Below, one piece after another: positions 27,002 to 35,509 of a stretch of DNA of 64,000 nucleotides. Source of the stretch: Flavobacteriales bacterium (GTDB lineage: Bacteria; Bacteroidota; Bacteroidia; UBA10329). The notes beneath the pieces are model-generated. The model worked only from the letters and a program-made list of their open reading frames with translations, had not been told where the DNA came from and searched no databases. The stretch covers positions 62,001 to 126,000 of the forward strand of contig JACJZP010000001.1 in the NCBI GenBank assembly GCA_020635535.1. Reading direction: 5' to 3'. Each line of letters begins with the position of its first letter. The first letter of the stretch is position 1. Both the position numbers and the translations under genes were made by a program.

Positions 27002-27042
27002 GAATCATTTCTTTTCAACTTGTCAACTGTTCTTCTTGTCAA

Positions 27043-28491
27043 CTATCTACTTAACCCAGGCGCTGGGCCGATGAAGTTGGTCTTCACCTTCTTCAGCAAC
27101 TTGTCGCCACTGTAAATTCCGACCACAACTTTGGTCTTGCGGTCTTTGACCTGATCCTTCGGAACCTCCACAAACATAACGCCTTCGGTGGTTCCTTGTG
27201 CTTTAAGAGTGACGGCATCACCCACCATTCTGATGGTTCCGAAACCGTTCTCAACCCGAAGATCCAGCGGCATGTCTTCAGCCGTTTTGTTAATCACTTT
27301 GAAGTTGTACAGGTTGGTAATGGTGTTGTTTTCACCTTCCTGATACAGCATTCCAGGCGTACGAAGAACCGTAGCGCCAATGTCGGAACGCGTAACGATC
27401 AATCCGACCATCACCACCAACAGAATACTCAGCACAACCGTATATGCCTTCAGTCGAAGTGTAAACTGGAACGGCTTTCCAGTGGCAATGGTCTCTTCAC
27501 TCTTGTAACCTATCAACTCTTTTTCAAAACCGACCTTCTCCATCACGGTATCGCACGCATCCATACAAGCTGTACAGTTGATGCACTCCAACTGCGTACC
27601 GTTTCTGATGTCGATTCCAGTAGGACACACGTCCACGCACTGACCACAATCAATGCAATCGCCTTTTCCTTCCGCTGCGCGATCCTCATTCTTACGCCAT
27701 TTGCTTCTACCCGCGGTAGACTCACCACGTTTGTGGTCGTATGCCACGATCATGGAATTACGATCGAGCATTACGCCTTGCAACCTTCCGTAGGGACAGA
27801 TGTTGGTACAAACCTGCTCGCGCATTCTAGCAAACACGCCATAGAAAACGAGTGTGAAAACGATAATGAGAACAAGTCCAACGATGTGCTGCGATGGCGG
27901 ATCGGTGATGATGCTTATCAACTCATCGCTACCAATAATATATGCCAAGAATGTGTTGGAAATCAGGAACGAAACGAACAGAAACAAGAAATGCTTCAAG
28001 CCTTTCTTACGGATCTTCTCCGCATTCCAAGGCATGGCATCCAAACGCTGCTGATGCTTCCAATCTCCTTCGACCCAATACTCAATCCTACGGAAAAGCA
28101 TCTCCATGAAGATGGTCTGCGGGCAGAACCATCCACAGAAAATACGCCCGAATGCCACAGTGAACAGTACAATGAACAGTACCGAAACGATCATGGCAAG
28201 GCCGAAGATGTAGAAGTCCTGTGGCCAGAAGACCTGTCCGAAGATGACGAACTTCCTTTGGAGCACATTCACCATCAAAAGCGGTTCTCCACCGATTTTG
28301 ATGAATGGCGCTCCGAACAGCACCGCTAGTAGAAAGTAACTCAACCATTTCCGATAGTTATAGTATCGACCAGATGGCTTCTTAGGATAGATCCACTTTC
28401 TGTTGCCACTCTCATCGAGTGTTGACAGGTGATCTCTAAATGACCCTTCTTCGTCTTTCGTCTCCATTGCGCTATCGTTTGGGTCGGACAT
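27043..28491 (-). CDS. ccoG: Cytochrome c oxidase accessory protein CcoG/FixG
   Basis: 482-residue membrane iron-sulfur protein that reduces copper for cbb3 oxidase assembly in studied species. Membrane segments lie around 45-65, 90-115, 165-185, 205-225 and 345-365. The two [4Fe-4S] motifs are CIDCGQCVDVCP and CINCTACMDACD, and NICPYGRLQGVM is a family block. The C-terminal ~110 residues are the periplasmic Ig-like FixG domain. Flanked by two copies of the palindromic repeat. Confidence 0.95.
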   Translation of the reverse strand: MSDPNDSAMETKDEEGSFRDHLSTLDESGNRKWIYPKKPSGRYYNYRKWLSYFLLAVLFGAPFIKIGGEPLLMVNVLQRKFVIFGQVFWPQDFYIFGLAMIVSVLFIVLFTVAFGRIFCGWFCPQTIFMEMLFRRIEYWVEGDWKHQQRLDAMPWNAEKIRKKGLKHFLFLFVSFLISNTFLAYIIGSDELISIITDPPSQHIVGLVLIIVFTLVFYGVFARMREQVCTNICPYGRLQGVMLDRNSMIVAYDHKRGESTAGRSKWRKNEDRAAEGKGDCIDCGQCVDVCPTGIDIRNGTQLECINCTACMDACDTVMEKVGFEKELIGYKSEETIATGKPFQFTLRLKAYTVVLSILLVVMVGLIVTRSDIGATVLRTPGMLYQEGENNTITNLYNFKVINKTAEDMPLDLRVENGFGTIRMVGDAVTLKAQGTTEGVMFVEVPKDQVKDRKTKVVVGIYSGDKLLKKVKTNFIGPAPGLSR

Positions 28492-28516
28492 GCCGATGGT
28501 TTTTCAATCATTTTGA

Positions 28517-28628
28517 CCCCCTCCCCGCTTCGCGGTACTCCCCCTTTCAAGGGGGCGAGCTGGCTCGCTGATCTGAGTTCAGATACTGAGTCAACTCCCC
28601 TCCTGAAAAGGAGGGGTTGGGGGAGGTT
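28517..28628 (+). repeat. Bipartite palindromic repeat, copy between ccoP and ccoG
   Basis: 112 bp. The first half holds CCCCCTTTCAAGGGGG, the second CTCCCCTCCTG-aa-AAGGAGGGG and ends GGGGGAGGTTT. Its last bases reach the ccoP stop codon. The reverse complement of 35398-35508 aligns end to end with it. Confidence 0.8.
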
Positions 28629-29831
28629 TCACTCTGCCGCATCGGCCGTTTCGGCCTCTGCAGCTGGAGCTTGTTCTGTTGTGTCGGCTGGGGCAACTTC
28701 TTGCGTTGCGTCCTCAGTCCATTTCTCGCCTTGCGGCTCTTTGGCATTTTCAGGATTTGAACCTTGCAACGAGATGATGTAAGATGCCACTTCCTGAATT
28801 TGACGCGGGCTCAATTGCGCTTCCCACGAGATCATACCTTTTGCAGGAACACCGTATTTGATGGTCTTGAAGATGTTCTTCACACCTCCACCGTGCATCC
28901 AGTATTCATCCGTCAGGTTTGGCCCGACTCCAGGTGGGTTCTGGGTACTACCGCCTGTTGGTCCATGACACGCAACGCAGAGAGACTCAAACTTTTCTTT
29001 ACCATTTGCCAACGCTGCTGCATCTGTTAGAACTGTAGCATTGGTTTCATCCACATTATTGGCTGAACTTGCCAAGAATGCGGCCTTCTGCTCCTCCGCC
29101 TCGGCCATTTCTGCCAAGTATTCTTCTTCTTGCGATAGCCCGTCAGCGAAATGATAATACCCCACGTACACCACACCGAACACAATGGTGAAGTAGAACA
29201 TGTACAACCACCAAGGCGGAAGCTTGTTGTCCAACTCCATGATGCCATCATACTCGTGATCCATCAGGATGTCCTGCTCCTGCTCAATTGGCACAGCGCC
29301 AGAAAGACTTCCTGTCCAGATACTTTCAGTTACTGATTCTTCTTCTACAACTTCTTCCTCTGATGTTGTTCTTAACGACTTGATCAAATTGCTCAGGTTG
29401 TAAATCGTGGCAAGTAGAACCAACAATAGGAACGCATCCACGATAACCATGATCCAGAACAGACCATCAGACATTTCGAACATGGGAGAACCACCTTCAG
29501 CAGTCTGGGCAAATGCTCCTGTTGAGCTGAAAAGCAAGCTCGTTCCAACAACGGCTGCAACGGTTTTGGCAGTGCCTTCCCATTTGCCTTTCCATAGTTC
29601 TGTATCAGAAAGCAATCCTTTGGTTACTCCCGCAACCACCCAAATGAGGATGAGCAGGAGTACCGCAAATGCTGCGAGAACCCAGAATACGGCAGTGTCA
29701 TCGGCCGACACGATATTCTCCCAAGGAACCGGAACTACAGACTCCTGTGCATTGGCCGTTGTTGCCATAAGCGAACTGACCGCTACAGCCGTGAGCAATT
29801 TGTATTTGTTAATGAACCAATACGTTTTCAT
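28629..29831 (-). CDS. ccoP: cbb3 oxidase c-type cytochrome subunit CcoP, single haem
   Basis: 400 residues. One haem-c site only, CVACHG (~residue 287), with the axial Met in KGMISW; classical CcoP has two. There are two similar N-terminal modules, each a hydrophobic AxAQ-ending segment (TTANAQ, STGAFAQ) followed by a membrane helix, then a third helix in PPWWLYMFYFTIVFGVVYVGYY. The C-terminal 35 residues are Ala/Glu-rich low complexity. Delivers electrons to CcoNO. Follows ccoQ by 3 nt. Confidence 0.9.
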   Translation of the reverse strand: MKTYWFINKYKLLTAVAVSSLMATTANAQESVVPVPWENIVSADDTAVFWVLAAFAVLLLILIWVVAGVTKGLLSDTELWKGKWEGTAKTVAAVVGTSLLFSSTGAFAQTAEGGSPMFEMSDGLFWIMVIVDAFLLLVLLATIYNLSNLIKSLRTTSEEEVVEEESVTESIWTGSLSGAVPIEQEQDILMDHEYDGIMELDNKLPPWWLYMFYFTIVFGVVYVGYYHFADGLSQEEEYLAEMAEAEEQKAAFLASSANNVDETNATVLTDAAALANGKEKFESLCVACHGPTGGSTQNPPGVGPNLTDEYWMHGGGVKNIFKTIKYGVPAKGMISWEAQLSPRQIQEVASYIISLQGSNPENAKEPQGEKWTEDATQEVAPADTTEQAPAAEAETADAAE

Positions 29832-29834
29832 ATC

Positions 29835-30026
29835 TCAGTTTTTATTGGTTGATGCTTGATTGTCTTCCAGTGGCAAAAGGCTTACTTCATCAAAGTGTGC
29901 TTTGCTTTGCTTTATCACATAGGCGGTAACCACAAGAAAGAAGATGAAAAAGATGATGAAAGAGATCACAGGGAAAATTTCAATTCCAGTAATGGTCTCC
30001 ATATGATGTTTGATGAACTTTAACAT
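29835..30026 (-). CDS. ccoQ: cbb3 oxidase small subunit CcoQ/FixQ
   Basis: 63 residues with one membrane helix (FPVISFIIFFIFFLVVTAYVI) followed by a charged tail, the layout of CcoQ, which stabilises the oxidase complex. The order NO-Q-P and 3- to 12-nt spacing confirm the call despite low sequence conservation. An internal ATG nine codons in is an alternative start. Confidence 0.85.
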   Translation of the reverse strand: MLKFIKHHMETITGIEIFPVISFIIFFIFFLVVTAYVIKQSKAHFDEVSLLPLEDNQASTNKN

Positions 30027-30038
30027 GACTCAGATTCT

Positions 30039-32177
30039 TTATTCGGTTACCATGGCCGCTTGGGCGTCCTTTACCTTGATGTCTGTTCCGATCCGTTGGA
30101 GATACGCGATCAGCGCTACGATCTCCGTCTCAGGCAACACTTCAATTCCGTCTTTCTTCAAGCCGTTGGCTATCTCCTCAGCTTGCACCATCAGATCCTC
30201 TACTGCAATCTGATCATAACCTTCCTGATATGGAACTCCCAGAGTTTGCATTGCTCTGATCTTAGCTGCAGTTCCTTCAGTATCAACTTCAGAATCGAAC
30301 AACCATGGGTAAGAAGGCATGATGGTTCCTGGCGACATGGATGCTGGATCCCACATGTGATTGTAATGCCAACTGTCTGAATATTTACCTCCGACCCTAT
30401 GAAGATCAGGCCCGGTTCTCTTCGATCCCCACAAGTGTGGATGATCATAAACAAACTCGCCTGCTTTGGAGTACTCTCCGTAACGCTCCGTTTCACTTCT
30501 AAACGGACGGACCATTTGCGAGTGGCAGTTGTTACAACCTTCACGGATGTAGATGTCGCGTCCCTCCAATTCAAGTGGCGTGTAAGGTTTCACGCTGGCA
30601 ATGGTAGGAACGTTGCTTTCCACCAGCATGGTAGGTACGATCTCAATGACACCACCGATGGCCACCGCTATTAAACTGAACACCAACATTTGAACTGGCT
30701 TGCGCTCAATTACACGGTGCCATCCTTCGTCCTTGTGAGGGGCGTAATCTTTGACCAACGGTGCAGCAGAAGCTTCTTCTTCTTTTTGAAAGTTTCCTTG
30801 CTTCATGGTCATGATCAGGTTATAAAGCATGGCAATTACACCTGTGATGTACAAACTACCACCGAACGCTCTCGCAGCATACATAGGCTTGATCTGCGTT
30901 ACTGTTTCCAAGAAGTTAGGGTACTGAAGGAATCCTTCTTCGGTAAACTGTTTCCACATCAAACTCTGTGTAAACCCTGCCCAGTAAAGTGGCAATGCGT
31001 AGAAAAGAATACCGAGCGTTCCGATCCAGAAGTGGAAATTGGAAAGCTTATCAGAATAAAGCTTCGTATTCCACATTTTAGGGATCAGGTAGTAAAGAAT
31101 ACCGAACGTTAAGAAACCGTTCCAACCCAAACCTCCAATGTGTACGTGAGCTACGGTCCAGTCGGTAAAGTGGCTGATCGCGTTCACGTTCTTCAACGAA
31201 AGCATAGGACCTTCGAACGTGCTCATACCGTAAGCGGTAACCGCTACAACCATGAACTTCAATACAGCACTTTCGCGAACTCTATCCCAAGCTCCACGAA
31301 GTGTTAGAAGTCCGTTTAGCATACCACCCCAACTCGGTGCAATAAGCATCAAAGAGAACACGGTTCCCAACGTTTGCGCCCAATCTGGCAAAGAACTGTA
31401 CAACAAGTGGTGCGGACCTGCCCAGATGTAGATGAAGATCAACGCCCAGAAGTGAATGATCGATAATCGGTAAGAGTAAACCGGACGACCAGATGCCTTC
31501 GGAATAAAGTAATACATCAAACCTAAATAAGGCGTGGTGAGGAAGAATGCCACCGCGTTATGACCATACCACCACTGCACCAATGCATCCTGAACACCTG
31601 CGTACCAGCTATAACTTTTCATGAAAGAAACTGGAATCTCGAAGCTGTTGAAGATGTGCAACATCGCCACTGTAACGAATGTGGCGATGTAGAACCAAAT
31701 GGCCACGTATAAATGGCGTTCTCTTCGCTTGAGAATGGTCATGAACATGTTCAGACCGAACACCACCCAGATTAATGCAATGGCAATGTCAATCGGCCAT
31801 TCCAACTCCGCGTATTCCTTACTCGATGTGAAACCCATCGGCAGCGTTATCACGGCAGAGAGTATGATCAACTGCCAACCCCAAAAATTGATGTTACTGA
31901 GCGTGTCGCTCCACATGCGCGTCTTCAACAAACGCTGCAACGAGTAATACACGCCCATGAAAATGCCGTTCCCTACAAAGGCAAAGATCACCGCATTGGT
32001 GTGCAACGGCCTGATCCGACCGAAGGTCAGCCATTCTGTGAGGAAGTTGAACATGGGATCCACCATCTGCAACGCAGCGGTAAGCCCCACCAGCATACCG
32101 ATGATGCCGAACGCCATTGTAGCGAAGGCAAACTTTCGGACAATGCCGTTGTCATAGTGGAAGGTTTCCTTTTCCAT
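30039..32177 (-). CDS. ccoNO: Fused cbb3 oxidase subunits I and II (CcoN-CcoO)
   Basis: 712 residues. The N-terminal ~480 form the haem-copper core: RPLHTNAV supplies a low-spin haem His, WWYGHNAV and GPHHLLYSS the copper-B His residues, and DWTVAHVHIGGLGWNG further haem ligands. The C-terminal part, after a membrane anchor near 510-530, is CcoO with the haem-c motif CNNCHSQM. The fusion of the two subunits is a Bacteroidota trait. High-affinity terminal oxidase of low-oxygen respiration; acts in the inner membrane. Confidence 0.97.
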   Translation of the reverse strand: MEKETFHYDNGIVRKFAFATMAFGIIGMLVGLTAALQMVDPMFNFLTEWLTFGRIRPLHTNAVIFAFVGNGIFMGVYYSLQRLLKTRMWSDTLSNINFWGWQLIILSAVITLPMGFTSSKEYAELEWPIDIAIALIWVVFGLNMFMTILKRRERHLYVAIWFYIATFVTVAMLHIFNSFEIPVSFMKSYSWYAGVQDALVQWWYGHNAVAFFLTTPYLGLMYYFIPKASGRPVYSYRLSIIHFWALIFIYIWAGPHHLLYSSLPDWAQTLGTVFSLMLIAPSWGGMLNGLLTLRGAWDRVRESAVLKFMVVAVTAYGMSTFEGPMLSLKNVNAISHFTDWTVAHVHIGGLGWNGFLTFGILYYLIPKMWNTKLYSDKLSNFHFWIGTLGILFYALPLYWAGFTQSLMWKQFTEEGFLQYPNFLETVTQIKPMYAARAFGGSLYITGVIAMLYNLIMTMKQGNFQKEEEASAAPLVKDYAPHKDEGWHRVIERKPVQMLVFSLIAVAIGGVIEIVPTMLVESNVPTIASVKPYTPLELEGRDIYIREGCNNCHSQMVRPFRSETERYGEYSKAGEFVYDHPHLWGSKRTGPDLHRVGGKYSDSWHYNHMWDPASMSPGTIMPSYPWLFDSEVDTEGTAAKIRAMQTLGVPYQEGYDQIAVEDLMVQAEEIANGLKKDGIEVLPETEIVALIAYLQRIGTDIKVKDAQAAMVTE

Positions 32178-32182
32178 CTTGT

Positions 32183-32344
32183 TTATTTATTGGTTTCTGA
32201 AGATTTCTTGTCGTCAAATAGTATGCGCATGGCAGGAGTTTCATCATCATCGAACTGCCCGTTGCGCACGGCCCACAGAAAAGCTCCCAAGAACCCCGCT
32301 GCGGCCACAATACTTACTGCTATTAGTAGATAGATCACACTCAT
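32183..32344 (-). CDS. ccoS: cbb3 oxidase assembly protein CcoS
   Basis: 53 residues: one membrane helix (VIYLLIAVSIVAAAGFLGAFLWAV) then RNGQFDDDETPAMRILFDD; the GQFDDxxxPAxRILFDD tail is the CcoS signature. Needed for cofactor insertion into cbb3 oxidase in studied species. ATG at 32344, 5 nt upstream of ccoNO. A CACTTTTG box 8 nt upstream suggests that transcription can also start here, after the long gap to ccoI. Confidence 0.92.
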   Translation of the reverse strand: MSVIYLLIAVSIVAAAGFLGAFLWAVRNGQFDDDETPAMRILFDDKKSSETNK

Positions 32345-32352
32345 TGCAGTGG

Positions 32353-32360
32353 CAAAAGTG
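32353..32360 (-). promoter_or_regulatory. Candidate -7 box for ccoS-NO-Q-P
   Basis: CACTTTTG, identical to the box before the ABC-F gene; 8 nt from the ATG. A CTGAC-N4-ATCAG palindrome (32405-32418) is centred about 63 nt before the expected start site. Confidence 0.35.
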
Positions 32361-32404
32361 CCCCAAGGAGGCAATGCGTTTTCTGAGTGCAGTCACAGCT
32401 AAAA

Positions 32405-32418
32405 CTGATCGATGTCAG
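32405..32418 (-). promoter_or_regulatory. Weak CRP/FNR-type palindrome upstream of ccoS
   Basis: CTGACATCGATCAG has the TGA-N6-TCA geometry of CRP/FNR sites, 7 of 10 matches to TTGAT-N4-ATCAA. Its distance fits a class I activator position. Suggestive only. Confidence 0.25.
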
Positions 32419-32527
32419 AAATCTGAAGAGGAAACCCCAACAAGGAAAAAAATCGAGACTTCTGAACTCTGAACCCTAGCTCGCTGTGAGTTTTACACGG
32501 TGATGAAACGGGGTCTGTTCAGTTAAA

Positions 32528-32839
32528 ACTCCCCTCAAACAACGGCTGCTCTTTACGGCCCAAGAGCGCCTTTCTCCTTCCCACCTTCTACTTATGCCCT
32601 CCCTGCTTCCGCTTATGCCCTCCCTGCTTCCGTTTATGCCCTCCCTGCTTCCGTTTATGCCCGCAAATTCTCCACTCACACCCGCCCATTGTCCACTCCT
32701 GCCAGTGCTTCGTCCGCGTCTACCCTATAAATGTCAGCTTATTGCCAAACAAAGGATACTAATGCCCGAAAAAGGGAAACTCTTACCCGCGAAACGGAAA
32801 CTTTCATCTCCGCGAAAGCTGCTATTCATCAATCCTTAA
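32528..32839. repeat. Degenerate 21-bp tandem repeat in the ccoI-ccoS gap
   Basis: Three near-identical 21-bp units at 32591-32653 (CTTATGCCCTCCCTGCTTCC plus one base) are followed by about nine diverged units in the same phase, each starting with a CTTATGCCC-like nonamer and a variable 12-mer; two or three weaker units precede. This fills most of the 531 bp (32345-32875) without a convincing gene. Both strands have short open frames with 7-residue periodicity (plus 32594-32839, L-x-P pattern; minus 32476-32679), neither with a recognisable domain. Confidence 0.75.
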
Positions 32840-32875
32840 ACACTCATTGGAACATTGAACCCGAAATCCCAACAA

Positions 32876-35311
32876 TCAACCCAATTTCCGCTTCGCCATC
32901 ACCGCTGTGGTCACCGTAGTGAACAGTACGATGGAAACAGAACTCAGTGGCATAAGAATAGCAGCTATAACGGGCGAAAGAAGCCCCTGTACCGCCACCG
33001 CCAAACCAAAGATGTTGTAGAGCAATGAAAGTGTAAACGCACCGAGAACCACGTTGCGAGATTGCTTGGCGAGTTTGATCAACTCAGGTAGTTTCTTAAA
33101 AGATTCTGCTGTTAGAATACCATCAGAAGCAGGTGTAAACTGGCTATTGTCTTCCGCAATGGATATACCGAAATGCGCTTCACGTAGTGCACCGGCATCA
33201 TTCAATCCGTCACCGATCATCAGTACTTGCTCAACACCATCAGACTGCTTTTCCTCAACCCATTCGCGCTTTTGGTGCGGATCCATTTCAAAATGCATGT
33301 GGGTTCGGTCAATCCCCGCAATCACCTCATTGCTCAAAGCGGCAGCTTCCGAATCGTTGTCACCAGAAAGGAGCGAAATACCATATTCTTCACTGATCGC
33401 ATGCACGGTATCCTTTAATCCGGGTCGGTAGCTGGTGGTAAAATCAACACGTGCCCAAACCTTGCCATCAATGATCACGGCCGTTTGTCCCATTCCGTGA
33501 TGCTCGGTCTTCCAAGATTCAAAAAGCTTACGCTGATTTTCATCCAATCGGTTCGGGTTCTTCAACTCAACCAGAATACCGTTTACCATGCCGTAAATAC
33601 CAATTCCCGGATTCTCGGTAAAACCCACAACCTGTTGTTGTGGCGATTTAGGAAAAGCGGCAGCAAACGTCTTGCTCAACGGATGTAGCGATTGCCTTGC
33701 AATGTTTACCAAGGCATTCAATTGATCTTCACTCAATTTATTACCGCTGAAGTTCACACTTCCCTTTTGGCGGATGGTAATGGTTCCTGTCTTATCAAAA
33801 ACCACGTGCGTTATCTCGCCAAGCTTCGCAATGGCCTCTACAGATCGGACGAAAAAGCCATTTCTACCAAAGTGGCGCATCATACTTCCATACGTGAAAG
33901 GAATGCTCAATGCCAGCGCACACGGACATGCCACGATCAACACAGCAGTTGTGGTGTTCAGCCAGTTTGATGGATCGACCACCCACCAATAGATGGCCGT
34001 AATGGCTGCAATGGTCAACACAGCCGCGCTGAACCACGATGCAACCTTATCAGAGAAACGGATCAATGGCGAAACGTCTTCTTTATTGGTGGTTTCCGAT
34101 GTGTTCCAAAGTGAAGTGAGATAGCTGGAAGAAACAGGCTTCAGCACGCGCAAACGGATGACCGAACCACGGTTCTTACCGCCCGCATAAATCCGATTTC
34201 CCTCCGCTTTCGAAGATGGCGCAGCTTCGCCCGTCACAAAACTGTAATCAATGGAAGCTTTCTCGGAAAGCAACTCGCAATCGCACGGAATCAATTCATC
34301 ATTATGTATCTGAATCTCATCGCCTTTCAGCAAATGCTTTATCATGATGGCATTAACGCTTCCATCTTCACCAATTCGGTTCACCGCAATTGGAAAGAAC
34401 GAACGGTAATCGCGCTCAAACGAAAGCCCCGCATAGGTTTTGGCCTGGTACCATTTTCCAACCAAAAGGAAGAAGATGAATCCTGCCAGCGAATCGAAGA
34501 ATCCTGGGCCTAAGCCCATCACGATATCATAAGAACTACGGAAGAAAATGGCCAGAATACCGATGGAAACGGGCACATCCATATTCACATGACCAACCCG
34601 CAGGCCTTTATAAGCCGAAAGCAGGTAATCGCGCCCCGCAAAAAGCACCAACGGCAACGCCAACACCAAATTGAGATAATTGAACAGTTGAGACCAGTTC
34701 TCTTCCAACTCTTTCCCGCCCAAAAGATATTCTGGGAAGCTCAGCAGCATGATATTCCCAAAACAGAAACCAGCTACGCCAATGCGGTACAGCAATGCCC
34801 TGTCCGTTGTTGGCTTGTCATCCTTTTCGGTTGATTTCTGCAAATTGAGATTGGGCGCATAACCGATGGAATGCAGCAGTTGAACCAACTGACGCAATGA
34901 GATCTGGCTTCTATCGAACAGAATATTCGCCCGCTTCTTCGGAAAGTTGACCTCACAATTCTTTACGCCCGGATTCAACTTCTCCAGTCGTTCTAACAGA
35001 TACACGCACGCACTACAATGGATGGCTGGTAACTCAAACGTGATGCGTGCCATGTTTCCATCCGAGAAATCGAGCAGACTTTCCTGCACTTCCTCGTTAT
35101 CCAAATAGGCCAACTCTTGGTCTTTAGCCACATCGGGTCGAATACCCAGCGGACCGTTGGCATAAGCCTCATCCAACCCTACATCTTGCAGCAACTGATA
35201 GACCGTACTACAACCGTTACAGCAGAACTCGTGTCCATCGTGATGGATGATCTCGTCCTCGCAAGGTTCGCTACAGTGGTAGCAAGTGACAGTTTCCGTA
35301 ATTGAAGACAT
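32876..35311 (-). CDS. ccoI: Copper-type P1B ATPase CcoI/FixI
   Basis: 811-residue metal-pumping ATPase for cbb3 oxidase maturation. An N-terminal Cys-rich zinc-finger-like part (CYHCSEPC, CCNGC) is followed by a heavy-metal-associated domain with CSAC, membrane helices, VTGEAAP, the transport motif ACPCALALSIP, phosphorylation motif DKTGTI and GDGLNDAGAL. CPC and the N-terminal part with CCNGC are typical of FixI rather than CopA. The first gene of the cco unit, preceded by a promoter with a perfect FNR-type box. Confidence 0.94.
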   Translation of the reverse strand: MSSITETVTCYHCSEPCEDEIIHHDGHEFCCNGCSTVYQLLQDVGLDEAYANGPLGIRPDVAKDQELAYLDNEEVQESLLDFSDGNMARITFELPAIHCSACVYLLERLEKLNPGVKNCEVNFPKKRANILFDRSQISLRQLVQLLHSIGYAPNLNLQKSTEKDDKPTTDRALLYRIGVAGFCFGNIMLLSFPEYLLGGKELEENWSQLFNYLNLVLALPLVLFAGRDYLLSAYKGLRVGHVNMDVPVSIGILAIFFRSSYDIVMGLGPGFFDSLAGFIFFLLVGKWYQAKTYAGLSFERDYRSFFPIAVNRIGEDGSVNAIMIKHLLKGDEIQIHNDELIPCDCELLSEKASIDYSFVTGEAAPSSKAEGNRIYAGGKNRGSVIRLRVLKPVSSSYLTSLWNTSETTNKEDVSPLIRFSDKVASWFSAAVLTIAAITAIYWWVVDPSNWLNTTTAVLIVACPCALALSIPFTYGSMMRHFGRNGFFVRSVEAIAKLGEITHVVFDKTGTITIRQKGSVNFSGNKLSEDQLNALVNIARQSLHPLSKTFAAAFPKSPQQQVVGFTENPGIGIYGMVNGILVELKNPNRLDENQRKLFESWKTEHHGMGQTAVIIDGKVWARVDFTTSYRPGLKDTVHAISEEYGISLLSGDNDSEAAALSNEVIAGIDRTHMHFEMDPHQKREWVEEKQSDGVEQVLMIGDGLNDAGALREAHFGISIAEDNSQFTPASDGILTAESFKKLPELIKLAKQSRNVVLGAFTLSLLYNIFGLAVAVQGLLSPVIAAILMPLSSVSIVLFTTVTTAVMAKRKLG

Positions 35312-35329
35312 GGATGGTAATTACGGAGC

Positions 35330-35337
35330 CAAAGGTG
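35330..35337 (-). promoter_or_regulatory. Candidate -7 box for ccoI
   Basis: CACCTTTG followed by GCTCCG, 18 nt before the ATG, with the palindrome TTGATGGCTATCAA ending 22 nt upstream of it. Confidence 0.45.
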
Positions 35338-35359
35338 GCCTTCTACTCCGCGCACCTAC

Positions 35360-35373
35360 TTGATAGCCATCAA
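35360..35373. promoter_or_regulatory. Perfect FNR/CRP-type box (anaerobox) upstream of ccoI
   Basis: TTGATAGCCATCAA on the plus strand matches TTGAT-N4-ATCAA at all ten defined positions. Its centre is about 41 nt upstream of the expected ccoI start site, the class II activator position. The nearby REC-CRP regulator is the obvious candidate ligand. Confidence 0.7.
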
Positions 35374-35397
35374 ACGGAAAACTGAGGTTTGTCAGGA

Positions 35398-35508
35398 AAC
35401 CTCACCCGACCTTCCTTGCCAGGAGGGGAGCTGGCTCTTCGAGCAAACATTTGTAGGTTCCGCCAGTTCTCCCCCTGAAAAGGGGGAGTGGCCGTAGGCC
35501 GAGGGGGT
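35398..35508 (-). repeat. Bipartite palindromic repeat, copy between the ccoI promoter and the regulator gene
   Basis: 111 bp. CTCCCCCTGAAAAGGGGGAG half, a ~35-bp middle, and a second half with CTCCCCTCCTGGcAAGGaaGG ending GAGGTTT when read on the minus strand. It lies directly after the regulator stop codon and may double as its terminator. Confidence 0.8.
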
Positions 35509-35509
35509 C

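Noticed and set aside
27196..28329. 377-codon open frame on the plus strand inside ccoG
   Set aside because: Antisense shadow; His/Thr-rich sequence is the complement of ccoG codons.
32591..32820. CRISPR-like array (conserved nonamer with variable 12-mers)
   Set aside because: Units are only 21 bp, the conserved part is 9 bp and degenerate, and no cas gene is present.
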